Positions 38,733 through 49,847 of a stretch of 64,000 nucleotides of DNA are shown in pieces. The stretch lies in NCBI GenBank assembly GCA_024349245.1, contig JALDNG010000437.1, positions 124,001 through 188,000 on the forward strand. The letters run 5' to 3'. Source of the DNA: Neodontobutis hainanensis. Its lineage: Eukaryota > Chordata > Actinopteri > Gobiiformes > Odontobutidae. Positions within the stretch are counted from its first letter, which is position 1, and each line of letters starts with the position of its first letter. The notes beneath the pieces were generated by a model. That model did not search any database and had not been told where the DNA came from. It worked only from the letters and a program-made list of their open reading frames with translations. Made by a program: the position numbers and the translations under genes.

Positions 38733-39489
38733 GATGGAAAAAGTCGATGCTGATTACGGGAGATATCTTGTTAAAATGGTGGATAATCATTGTAAATACC
38801 CGGAAATAGTTAAAATGCGACGACAGTCAAGGATACAATATGAACATTCAAAGGCACTTTTTCTTCAAGGATTTTCACAAGTATCCGAAAATAGATAATG
38901 GTTTTAATCTAAAAATTTGAGAATTTATCTAAAATATCAATATCCAGCAAATAACCTGTGTTCCTTACTTCCTCAAGTCAATGAAACGAGCGAAAAATTC
39001 CGACAAACTTTAACAAGGGTCGCTATTAAATGCTGTATCCTAAAACTTATTGCACTATTAATGAGTGCTTTTATACAGAAGTTAAACTCCTTGTATCTCA
39101 GGAATATCATCTGCACGTATTAATCGAAACAAATTTCGATTTTATCAACATAATATTGTCAATGCGAAATAATAATGCGGTTCACTCAGTGTTTGAGCAA
39201 TTTGATCTGAATCTTGTTTGGAAATACGATGGGAAAGTGAAATTTAAACACCGAAAAGTCGTAAGAATGAGATGATCAAGGCCTTTTCTCACATATCATC
39301 TTTAAATGTCATGGGTACTGATTATCTGCCATTCTAAACAACTCAAGAGATAATAAACGTGGATCACGGCAATGTTTCAACTTGAAGGCTTTAAGAAGGT
39401 CAGATGCTGAAAATGATATCAAGGAATATATCCCATTGTCAGATGACGAATCGATAACAGCTGAAGATCCTAATGATCAAAAACAATAA
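38733..39489 (+). pseudogene. Plus-strand coding-like fragments, unidentified
   Basis: Adjacent to the minus-strand zone, the plus strand carries balanced fragments in changing frames. After an acceptor-like TTCCACTTCAG at 38724-38734, MEKVDADYGRYLVKMVD and onward to 38898. Then NNLCSLLPQVNETSEKFRQT (38.95-39.02 kb), FDFINIILSMRNNNAVHSVF (39.14-39.2 kb), and an acidic tail LSDDESITAEDPNDQKQ ending in TAA at 39487-39489. The order suggests one protein of about 200 residues, interrupted by unresolved introns or decay. It is not recognisable by family. Confidence 0.35.
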
Positions 39490-40229
39490 ACTTCGAAGGA
39501 TGTGATGGTTTCTAACACCAGAACCTTAGAGATAATAAAACCAGTCTGAGAACACGAAAGACACTTAAAATAAAGGTAGGGACTGGGTAACTGTAAACGA
39601 AATCTTTAAGTATCGGTATTTGTCTGTTGGCCATTTTTTATTTTTGATCCCATAAACTTGTTGAAAAAATAGAATTTTTAATCAAATGTTCTCCGGTCTC
39701 AACAAAATTTGTCGAATTAAAACCCCGTTCAGTAATATCTTCACGTTCATTAATCGCGCCTTTTTGCACGTAAATTTTCAATCAGTTCCTTTTAAAATTT
39801 CCATTTATTCTATGCTCATCTTTCGTGAATTTTTATTAGTCCATTTCTTCTTTCGATTTTTAAAAGAGAGGAAATAGTTTTTATTAGTTTCTAGCTATCT
39901 TTGTGACAACATAAAATATCTAAGTTTAACAACTTTCGAATTTTGTGCGAACTGGCATTTTATCAGTTAGATGGAAAGAACAATGGCTAGTTAGACCATT
40001 TTTAGTTTCATCTTATCAAAATATCTTTAAAGCATGCTCAGGAGATTCAAGAGAATTAGCCTTCAAAATTATGAGCACAAAAATATTTCCGAGAATAATT
40101 ACAGGCGCAAAGATGTAGATTCTGTTCTCGTCTTAAGCATCAGAGGTTCAAATCAGACTGAAAATTACATCCTAATAAATTAGGGTGTAAAATGAGAAAA
40201 ATTAAAAAGTTAAAATTAAAAATTTTACT
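39490..40229. other. Intergenic DNA
   Basis: No supported gene. The open stretch 39686-39877 on the plus strand is Phe-rich and looks like noise. Confidence 0.45.
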
Positions 40230-40484
40230 TCAATTTACAAACCGAATCAATATATTTTCATCTTGTTTATAAATTTTGATGCACGATCGATATATTTTGA
40301 AAATACCAAAATCGCGCAAAAGTCTTTCAATGCCATCATAAAAACGTATGAGGACGAACAGATCATTTTTAAAGACAATCATCAGTGTGAAGTTTAAAAT
40401 AAAAAAACAGATTAAATTAACGATTAAAATTGGAATATTTATTGTTTGATGTGTTAAGAACCAAAGCCCAAGAAGTAGTTTCAA
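40230..40484 (-). CDS. Low-confidence minus-strand open frame
   Basis: Unrecognised. 84 codons are open and the first in-frame ATG is at about 40382. The part after that ATG is balanced (NDLFVLIRFYDGIERLLRDF) while the upstream part is a hydrophobic Ile/Leu/Phe run that could be non-coding. No promoter motif and no clear intron. Chance is a real possibility. Confidence 0.22.
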   Translation of the reverse strand: MKLLLGLWFLTHQTINIPILIVNLICFFILNFTLMIVFKNDLFVLIRFYDGIERLLRDFGIFKIYRSCIKIYKQDENILIRFVN

Positions 40485-40489
40485 TTATC

Positions 40490-41560
40490 TTTCAGATCTC
40501 AGAATTGAGAGTTTTTATTTTTAAAACCACCATATTTTTATGCAGATAAAGACGCTGAGAATATAAGTGTAACTATAAATGGCTTTTAACTTTAAAATGT
40601 ACATCACTTTAAATTTAATCTTGCAAACCCCGGATTACGTAAATTTTATGAAATAATGGGAAGCAACAAATTATTCATACATTTTCAATTAAATTTTTAC
40701 AATTTGGTGGCCATTCAAATTTCACGCCATCGCCCACGCGTAAAAATGTCAGTTTGTAAAACTCTAACTTAACTATCTATTTGAATATTTATCAGATTTT
40801 GACACTTTATGATAAATCCTCTTCTAAGTTCTATAATATTAAAGGCCAAGTCAAACTTAATTTTGATCTTCAATAAGAGTGAAAATTTTTTTATATTTGT
40901 AGGTTTATATAAATCTCAATCATATAAGACTGGAAACTAGAACGTTTAAAGTTAAGCACTCGTCCAACCGTGGAAGTGATTAAATATTAATGGACAAAAC
41001 AACGAGAATTTTCAAAAACATTACATAATATTTTTGCTGCAATATTTATGGTAAGAAACATTGTTAAAACTGTGATAATTTCTCAGCTTGGAATTAAATA
41101 ATGTTTTTGAACATTATTGATTTACCTGACATCGATAATATCCATGATGGTATTAATTATTCAAAGCTATAAATGAATATTTAACGCAATTTTTGCGTGT
41201 TATATTGAATTAAAACGTGGAAAATAATGACATTTATTATTCGATATTGTTTTCATTGTTGAATTAAAAATACAGTTAACATGATTTATTTCTTTAAGCT
41301 AGTAAAAGTTTTTATCCGAATAATACTTTCATATATACTTAATCTGTTCGAATTAGACATTTGAGTAACACCTAAAACTCAGACCCTCCAAATAATAAAT
41401 AAAATTTTCATTAATTTAATTCATTTGCTATTTTACAGACCTATTAAAATAAAAATCTTACATTTTCACACATATTTTATCGTCTAATTTCGCATATTAT
41501 CGTTAATTGTATTAAATGACCAAAACAAAAGAAAATGATATCTAATTAGCATGCCTCATT
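40490..41560. other. AT-rich intergenic DNA upstream of the PPP1R37-like gene
   Basis: No gene. One less AT-rich patch at 40700-40750 contains CACGCCATCGCCCACGCG. No open frame is linked to it. The 700 bases before the start at 41564 are plain AT-rich sequence with no TATA or CpG motif that I could see. Confidence 0.5.
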
Positions 41561-41563
41561 TAA

Positions 41564-43554
41564 ATGACAGATAATGAAAAAAATATTTTGGAAATCGATG
41601 GACCATTCGGTGTCCTTTGTCCGAGACTCAAAAAAAGTATGGTACACAGGCCTGGAGAACCTTTACCAATCATGAAAAAACAACAAAATAGCAACGAAAA
41701 AGCTGTAACTTTCTCATCAGCCGAAAAACAAACAATTGAAGACCATACTGAAAGGCCCGCGGAGATTCATAAATCTACACTTGTAGCTGAATACAAATTG
41801 GAGTGCGCCAGGTATCAAATTAAACCTTTCGAATGTGTTATCAATCAACTTAGCCACTGTGATGATGTCGTTAAAATAGTTCCAACTTAGATCTAAGCTC
41901 GTGCAAGTTGGATATTCCTGCCGTTGAAGCACTTGAAATTATTTTTATGAATGTTCCCATAGATGTTTTTTCAATCAAAAACGCAATTCTCGACGACGAT
42001 TCATGTGAAATTCTGTTTGAAATTCTTCATTACTATGATGGCGTTCTTCGCCTTGAGGTTGGGAGTAATACACGCCTTGGCGTACGCGGTTGGAACTCTA
42101 TAGCCAATTTTATCACACATAGTTTTTCAGTTGAAAATGTTGATCTTAACAGAACAGTTTTCACCGAACAGATTATTGCTATCGTTTCTAACGCATTATG
42201 CGTTTCATTTTCCTTAAAAGTGGTATCATTAGAGAATTGCTACATTAACGGTTCACGACTCAAGATATTGTGCGAAAAATTATCGCATTCACACATTGAG
42301 GAACTTTATCTATCAGAAAACAAAATTACATCCTCAGACTGTGAATCGCTTGGAATTTTGATCAAACACTGCTCCCACTTGAAGATACTTGACATTGAAA
42401 ACAATCCGATTCTCGATAACGGTTTAATAACTTTGTGTTTATTTTTGAAAACGTTCGAATGTACCACTCTCAGCGGTCTGCATTTGTGGAACACTGGCCT
42501 CACATCCGCGAGCATGTCTGAGTTAGCATCATACCTAACACCTGATTTTGTTTTAAAAAAAGAATCAAGTTTAAAACTGCTGAATATTGGTCATAATCGT
42601 ATCGGAGATGACGGCCTTTCACTTTTAAAGTCTGCTTTGGTTAAAAATCAAACGTTGGAAAAACTTGGCTTGGCGTCCTCGAAATTATCTCCTTCTGGTG
42701 TCATAACTCTTGCTGAAATTATCGCAGATAACCGAAGTCTCATTCGTGTGGATATCAGAGACAACACCATTAATGTTGCTGGTATTTTGGCACTTTCCCA
42801 GGCACTGAGACATAATAATACGATGATTCGAATAAATTTAAATGCGAATTTCAAAATTGATGAATGTACAGAGATCGAATTGAACAGGATTCTCGATGAT
42901 ATTAAGAATAAATGTGACGAAAATTTGGAAAATTCAAAGTTTAAAGGAGATTCCGATGTTATGTCCCTTATAAGTTCTATATCTGGTGATTCCTTAACCT
43001 CCCCGACTCATTCGGAAAATTCAATATTTACATTCGTAAAAGGTCTGCTCTATGCCCCCTGGAAATTTACGAAACATAAATTTTTAAACATTTTTTATCG
43101 GCAAGAAATTGAATTGAATGCTTCTTCCCCGATAGATATATCTCCTGAAGATTCTGAGTTTGTCAAATCTACAGAAGAGCTAAAATCAAACGTCGATTCA
43201 ATTCCAGAGAACACACAAGATATCGTTCCTCAAGTCAAAAATACTGATGACTTGATCGTTGGATCACGTTTTATCGTTAAGCCTGTGCCATCAACCAAAA
43301 CACATCGTCGCTGTTATTCCGAAAGCTTACATGTTTCATCTCAAAAAAATTCAAATAATGTCAAGAATTCATTTATTAAAATTTCAACTCCAACTCATAC
43401 GCTTCCTGCTATAAACATAATCCCCTGTGAAGATGATTCGTCTTCAGAAAAATCAAAGATTCCAGCACATCAACGATCCTTTCCCCCTTTCATCAAACGT
43501 TTGAAAATGGGGTCATTCTCTGATACTTTCAAGAACAATATTAAGAAAACATAA
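41564..43554 (+). CDS. PPP1R37-like leucine-rich-repeat regulator of protein phosphatase 1
   Basis: About 663 residues, close to vertebrate PPP1R37 (about 690), which binds and restrains PP1. Residues 46-50 read KAVTF, a PP1-docking RVxF motif ([K/R]-x-[V/I]-x-F) in the N-terminal place expected. Then comes the helical region ARYQIKPFECVINQL and a block of RNase-inhibitor-type leucine-rich repeats, for example SLKLLNIGHNRIGDDGLSLL, LEKLGLASSKLSPSGVITLA and LIRVDIRDNTINVAGILALS. The C-terminal 220 residues are Ser/Asp-rich and disordered-looking. At about 41884-41887 one base is missing: before it the frame reads VKIVP, after it LDLSSCKLDIP, and restoring one base gives the family spacing. A 32-nt GT-AG intron (41855-41886 or nearby) would also keep frame but delete conserved positions. 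Otherwise intronless, in contrast to eIF2B-delta. Confidence 0.85.
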
Positions 43555-43559
43555 TCCCC

Positions 43560-44577
43560 GAAAACTGTCATTTTTACTTCATCCAGTGAATACATTCTAT
43601 TTTTAGTAAGTTAGGTTTATTTCTAATATTTTTATGTATAGATTACCTCTTCATTTTAATTGTCACAAATTTGCGTAAAACCAAGTTATTCTTAAAACTA
43701 AATATTCTAGTTTTTGTCCGAAAAATATTTAAAAGGTTTACCAATCGCATTGATCATCACAGGTGCGATTTTAATATATCGAATACGAGTAAAATTCCTT
43801 ATAAAATTGGTTAGGATCCTACTTAAATTTAACGGTAGTTTTGATCGTATCTTTGTAAGCTGATTTAAATTCTAATAAATCTCCCATAAAAGCCTGAAAG
43901 AACAATTCGATATCGACTGCGAATCATCTCAATGTCGAAAATAAATCTTTTGTTTGAAAGAAACAAGAAATTAGTTTTTATATATCAAATGATCTGGAAG
44001 GAAAAGAAAAAGAATCTATTCACGTTTAAGAAAAAATTGTTTTTAAAAATAACATTAATTAGATCTTTGATTCATCAGAGACAGTACTATTAAACAATAA
44101 AAGTATTACTCAATTCTAGTATGAAGCTAACCTGAACTTCTAATCCTCAACATAACGTTTTTCATCCTCAACTTAAAAAAATCAATGAGAAATTCTTACG
44201 CTTAATATTTTTTGCATGATGATAAATATCATGAATAATTTTTTAATTTAACTACACTCAAATAATCAACAAGCACGAGTCTATAAACTTTGAAGGAAAA
44301 TTATATATATAAAACTTTTATCTTCTCTGAAATCTGGCGCGTAAACAGAGCTGGGTATTTCACAGTTAACACCCGCGCGCGCCATTTTTGAAGCTCTAAC
44401 TTATTAGTATTGAGGCTTTTTTACAAAGCTCATTTACTCAACATCACCTGGTTCAAAAATAGGTTAGTTTTGGGGTTCCCACACTTAAAACTATTCAAAG
44501 TTTCAACTTCTTCACAGTCACATCTTACCAAAATTAATTCGCTATCCTATCTCATTTTTCGTTTATTTTAAATTTAA
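43560..44577. other. Intergenic DNA downstream of the PPP1R37-like gene
   Basis: AT-rich, with a CpG-rich run (CCCGCGCGCGCCATTTTT) at 44373-44388 that joins a CGCG run to the recurring CGCCATTTT motif. It is the strongest promoter-like spot here and lies 190 bases upstream of the candidate frame at 44578. Confidence 0.45.
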
Positions 44578-44748
44578 ATGATGGAGACATTTGCACGAGT
44601 GAGTGTTCGCTGTTATTGTAATTTTTTACATAACAAACGAATCATTTTTGTCAACGAACCAACAAGAATTTCGAAAATTTTTAAAAATGTTCAACGTGAA
44701 TTGGGTCTGGGAGAATTTATCACTTGGAGGTCTGATAGCCATCAATAA
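44578..44748 (+). CDS. Candidate small protein (56 aa), unknown
   Basis: Unrecognised. ATG at 44578 opens 56 codons to TAA at 44746. The sequence is balanced for this genome (FVNEPTRISKIFKNVQREL; GLGEFITWRSDSHQ) and predicts strand-loop-helix. A possible donor GTGAGT at 44599 hints at an intron. A frame of this length is within chance expectation, so the support is composition plus the CpG/CGCCATTTT cluster upstream. Confidence 0.28.
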   Translation: MMETFARVSVRCYCNFLHNKRIIFVNEPTRISKIFKNVQRELGLGEFITWRSDSHQ

Positions 44749-44749
44749 A

Positions 44750-46220
44750 ATGAAGCTTCTATCAAACTGATAATTTAAAAGTATTCAAACAATTACGTGT
44801 TTTGGGACATCAATCCCCCATCAATTTCTCAAAAAACAAAAATATTGTTTAGTCTAAGTCGTAGAGATGGTTAGAATCCATGTTTGATCAAAGGACAGGC
44901 TATATCGATCAAAACAGGTTATAACATCATTAGGAAGTGCCTCACTCATAATCCCCATCTACCGAGGGAAATTTATTTCATCTTTGTTACGAATTCTGTT
45001 GAAAATTATGAAAACACGTGCATTAAACAATAAAAAACGAAATTTTTCCGTTCCCAAAATTTGGTAAAGTAACGAAAATAATAAATATAAGCTGTTTAAA
45101 ATTTGTATTTTTAAGTGTTAAAACTTCAATATTCGCAGTCATAAATGAGCATTATAGATTATCTGTATTTACTTTTATGATGGATTTTTATGTAAAACAA
45201 TTTTAAACATTGTAGAAAAAACAGAAGTATACTTTTTGCATACAATACCCGACTCACCTCAACCTTCAAATTAAAAAAATTCATTTTGATGATTTTTCTT
45301 CAAATATAAAATCCCTAAACACTTCAAAATTTAAGTGATTTTCATGTTTTACTTAAGTTTGTTAGGAGTTTGCGTGGAATAAAACAAAAAAATCTCGAAC
45401 ATACCACATCCTCAATCGAGATAAACACATTTTTAAATACGAGAAGCGATTGTTAGATATTCTGCTGCAAATAACTGTGATGGATGTGTTAAAATTTGTA
45501 ACTTATAAACTCAATTTTGGCTTAAATTTTTTGATTTTGGTAGAAGAGAAAGTGACATCCAGAAAAATCAAAACGATTTCCATGAATGGGATTGGTTCTT
45601 AAGTCTCATGAATTGTTGGGGCATGTCTTAGGAATTTTTTAAATAATCCTGCGATATTTGACTCGTTATCCAGCAATTGCGCTTTTTCTCGAATACATAT
45701 GAAAAATATTATTTTTATTGTTACGCATATAGGTTTTGGCATTTGGTTTTACCTTTATGATATGTAGATTAATCAACTCGTGTATATAGCACAATGGAAT
45801 TAATAAATCTGTTTCTTACGATGATCATTTATGGATCCTTGCAATATATTCATTTATGAATGCTGCATTATTTGTTACATTTTTGAAGATATGCCAGGAG
45901 TTTCAAACACTCCCTTCACAACACTTACCCCGCTAAAAATCAAAGCTATCTGTGTTGAAATACGTATTTGTAAATAGTTGTTTTCGATGGAAATCGTTGT
46001 TAAAATGGATTAAAATTTATCAGATCATCCAGATTTATATCAATCGCAAAAGTTATTATCCATAAAAAATGTGAAACGCTTCAAAGAAACGAACAAACGG
46101 AGATTTTTATAGACTCGAATATCACTGATGTAATACAATTAAAACCTAACAAAATATTCAAACATGAAGCCATGATAAGTCACCGTGTATTTTGATGCGA
46201 TAATTGCGCCATTTTATTTT
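44750..46220. other. AT-rich intergenic DNA
   Basis: Nothing supported. The stretch 44810-44960 is slightly richer without an open frame. Confidence 0.5.
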
Positions 46221-46346
46221 TAAGATGAGTGAAAATACGTTAAGGCGCAGTCGAACGAATCGTTTATTTATTTAATTTTCCGAATAAAAAGATGATAATG
46301 TGCCAAGAATGAAATCATTAACATAATTTTAAACTTTTTTAATCAT

Positions 46347-46622
46347 TTGAAACATAACGCTTCCAATCGTTTTATTTTTGAAACAAAGGTTTATAATTTC
46401 TTAATTTTTAAGTTCTTTCACAAATACTATCGTAAACTTATGATATGTTTCATGAAATTTCTTCGAATTCTTTGTGTTTTTAGAAACAAATATGATATAA
46501 TGTTAGAAAAAGTTTTCTTCTCTCCAGACATTTACTCTGCCAGTGATCAACATAAAATTTATCATTTTTTACTTAATTTGAAGTTAATTAAATGTTTTCA
46601 CTTTTACGTTCATGATAAATAA
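46347..46622 (+). CDS. Candidate gene fragment, unknown product
   Basis: Unrecognised. The 91-codon frame contains a 24-nt GT-AG segment that is a multiple of three (46388-46411). Removing it leaves a basic, aromatic-rich sequence (KFFHKYYRKLMICFMKFLR; FFSPDIYSASDQHKIYHFLL). No ATG fits its start at 46347. An ATG at 46225 lies 10 bases after a CGCCATTTT motif (46207-46215) and opens MSENTLRRSRTN before a possible donor at 46263, so an upstream exon is likely, but the join was not resolved. Confidence 0.32.
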   Translation: MKHNASNRFIFETKVYNFLIFKFFHKYYRKLMICFMKFLRILCVFRNKYDIMLEKVFFSPDIYSASDQHKIYHFLLNLKLIKCFHFYVHDK

Positions 46623-46629
46623 GCTCTTT

Positions 46630-48019
46630 GGTCAAACGGAATGTGACCTTGGTGAATATAATTTGACACACTTATTCAACGGTAATTGAAAATTAAAAAC
46701 AAAAAAATATCACCTTCAGATTCTCTTTCTCAATCAAAATTTAATAATGTACAAGACTGAAACATTAATATTTGAAAATTTAGCATAAAACGTTTATAAA
46801 TAGAGCTTATGAAAAAGTGGGTGGGAAACTTAGTTGTACCAATGATCTAAACAGTTGTAATTTTAACCTTTACCATTAAACTGCAGTAAATCTAAGATAT
46901 TGTTACAAAGAGCTTTTTTGCCAGCATAATTTTCGCATTTACCCCAAAGCTTTTATTTATATAGTCACTGAGTAAATTTTTTTAACTTAAATCGTTCATC
47001 AATTTAAAATTCACATATCTTGCTATTGACTTATTGAAGAGAAAGTATTAGTTATAAATATCGAGGCTTCTTTCAAAGAAAGCCTTCCCCCATATACATC
47101 CTAACGTAAAGATCTACATACTAGGTTGGGCCGTTCAGCGTTTGAATACCTTTCTGCACTCTTTCAAAGTATGGAACTCTCCCCCTCTCTTCGGTCTATT
47201 TGAGCAACCGTACCACTGTGGAATTGGTTCTCTGAGAGTCTTAGTATCGATGTACTCTGGTATTAGTTATATGGTCACATAATTGTCGACAGATTAGATC
47301 CAAGTATCCCCAATCCATGCTACTATTTGATGAGGAATTTTGAAACGAATACCGCTTATAAACTTGATTATACAAATTATCAACATTTTATTTCTTGAAG
47401 TAAATTTTTGTGTGAGATTTTAGGAATACTTAGGTGAGGTTTATACGCGACAAAAGAACGTGGATAGACCTTATGCATAAAACTACAAGTTCGAGGAATT
47501 TCAAATAGAATAACCTATTTCCTTGTTTTATAAAATCTAAAAAATCCACTGGTAGGTAGACGCCTAACCAGCAGTCAGTCTCATTATCAAACGTGGAAGA
47601 CAGAATTTAGAGTTATGTGGAGATGTGGATAAAATCTTTAAGCTTCAATTATAAAAAAATATAAAGGTTTTCGTTAATTATTAATGGCTTCGTAAAGAGC
47701 AGAAATACAGAATTTCGACGATCTTCCGATTCCGGCAATGAGTTTTTGGATGGATTTGTTAGAAGAAAATGCATTTTTCGTTTGAGGTCCAAAATGGATT
47801 GACAATTTCTTGGAAAGTCTTAATGATCGAAAAAAGTAGTACTGATCAATCAATTTTATTTCGATGGACAGCTCTTGGTTTGAAGATTTGTAATTTCTGG
47901 TTGTACAAAACAGTTATACTTTTTCACGAGATCATTAGATTGTTTAACGCTTTCATACCATTTCTAGTTTTTGAAGGGAACGTACTTGGTAATACTTATT
48001 AAATTCAACTATTAAGTAC
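46630..48019. other. Intergenic DNA with decayed coding-like fragments
   Basis: From about 47040 the sequence is less AT-rich. On the minus strand 47266-47135 a 43-codon open piece includes REPIPQWYGCSNRPKRGGEF and ends in TGA. It is Arg/Lys/Gly-rich, unlike AT-rich noise. It may be a relic of a mobile element, but no family was recognised. A plus-strand frame 47769-48002 overlaps weaker minus fragments and is not called. Confidence 0.3.
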
Positions 48020-48238
48020 TTAGGGAGTGTTTTTGAACGATTTCTGCAATAATCTTAAATTTAACCTTGAGAGGGCTGAAAAGCAGGTCGAACAAACTTT
48101 GATTTTATTTGATGTGAAGAAATCGCTAAATTTACTGACTCCTTCATTTTCAGGTTGTTCTGGTACTTCCTCGAATTCATCAAGAACTAACAGTGAATAA
48201 ATAATTGATGTTTTCTCAGTTCGTGTGATTAATTTCAC
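48020..48238 (-). CDS. Candidate acidic protein fragment, unknown
   Basis: Unrecognised. A minus-strand open stretch of about 72 codons includes an acidic run (LDEFEEVPEQPENEGVSKF) then FSDFFTSNKIKV. It has no in-frame ATG at its beginning. A 22-nt GT-AG segment lies near its 3' end (48100-48079 region). The acidic composition argues against pure chance. It could be an internal exon or a relic. Confidence 0.28.
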   Translation of the reverse strand: MKLITRTEKTSIIYSLLVLDEFEEVPEQPENEGVSKFSDFFTSNKIKVCSTCFSALSRLNLRLLQKSFKNTP

Positions 48239-48239
48239 G

Positions 48240-49847
48240 AATTAAAATAATTAAGCTCTGAGCGACATAAAAAATTTGAAAATAAATAAATCGTTGTGAA
48301 TTTAATTTAAATCACCAAATTCAAACGATAATTAAAAAGGCAAATCGCAGTGGTTTATCCCATGGAAAGAACCACGCTTTAGAATTTATATCAATAAAGT
48401 TCTAACCGATTAAAATAAAAATAATTTTAGCTAGATTCTAGCGATAATAAGATAAAAAATTGTAAAATTCTTATAAATATCACTAAATTGTTTATAAGAA
48501 GAAATTATGTTATCTCAGGGAATTTTTTATTTAGATTTTGTAAACTTTAATACATGCGATCATTTTAATTACTAAAAGGGATAAAAAAAAGACGAATTTA
48601 TCGACAATTTAACAGAGATACGTGTAATAAAGTTGGATCATAAAAAGTAAACCCAATTTTATTTTTTTTCAGAGTTGAGGACATCATAATTAATTAATTG
48701 AGCAGATCCACTTATGGATAGATTGATTTTAACTCGAAATCCTAATAAATAACAGAATTGTCGAGAAGTAACATCTAAGAGAGGATGAAAAACTACCTTA
48801 AATATTATCTAATCATACATGATCTATGGTAAATATTGTTAAAAATCTGACAAAAATCTCAAATTAAAAAAATCTTAATTAACTCTTTTGAGCATAATCT
48901 TATCTTACGCGATAAAATATTCGAGATACCAAAATAAAATAGAATTTTTTATCAAATTAAGAAATATATTAAATTTATTTCCAAATCGGCGTTGGAAGAT
49001 AAATCGTTAAAATTCTTCATATTAACGCATTCTTAAATACGAGTTACTTAATATAAGTCGTTTTATGACAAATCAAATCGATTATCATAAAAAACATCAT
49101 GATCGAATCTTTTAAAATTCATTTAGATGGTAAATAACTGTTCAAAAACACGAGAAGCTTAATATTAATAAAAATACAAGTTATGAAAAAAGAAGGGAAA
49201 TTTCGGCAAGTTTAAAGAAAAATTTCCAGGCCGCGTACAATTTTAACGCGCACGTTCGATAATATAAAAGTGATACATCATAAAAAATTTCTGAATCGTT
49301 TTATATTTAAATTTTCAAAAATAAATATGAGAAATAGTGAGACTATTTCGCCCCTCGCAAAATCGAAAAATATTTTGAAATCTGCGAACAGAAGCTTTTG
49401 ACGACAGCCAACGAAGATTAGTTGTTCTTCTTCATCAAGTTGAATAAATTTATAAACCGTTGATAATAATAGTAATAATATTCCGCCTAAATTTCTGAGG
49501 TTGGTATCTCCGTGGTTTAAAAAGAGAATAACTCCTAAGATTTAATATCAGGTAAAAGCAGGATCAGCTAGAGAGAAAGAATAAAAAACAATAACAAAAC
49601 ATGTAAGAACATGCTTAAATGACGATAAAATAATTTTGTTTTGAATGTTGAATTATTTTATGCCATAGATGTAAAAATAAAAAAATCATGGTATTTAAGA
49701 GAAACCTAAAAATGAAAATGATTTCGCGCTAACGACATTCATGACAAATTACGACGATAGCATGTGAAAGGTAAATATAAAATTTGTCAAAAACATTATT
49801 AATATATCTTCACTTATGAAAAAGACTTTTGCAGTTTAACAATGATA
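48240..49847. other. AT-rich intergenic DNA
   Basis: No gene supported. An NRF1-like motif AACGCGCACGTTCG lies at about 49245-49258. I searched the minus strand 49847-49400 for the missing second half of the Rabenosyn FYVE domain (a C-x2-C pair) and did not find it. Confidence 0.5.

Noticed and set aside
11394..41769. Identical 16-mer AAGGCCCGCGGAGATT at 11394 and about 41754
   Set aside because: About one shared 16-mer pair is expected by chance in 64 kb. The second copy is inside the PPP1R37-like coding sequence and the flanks differ.
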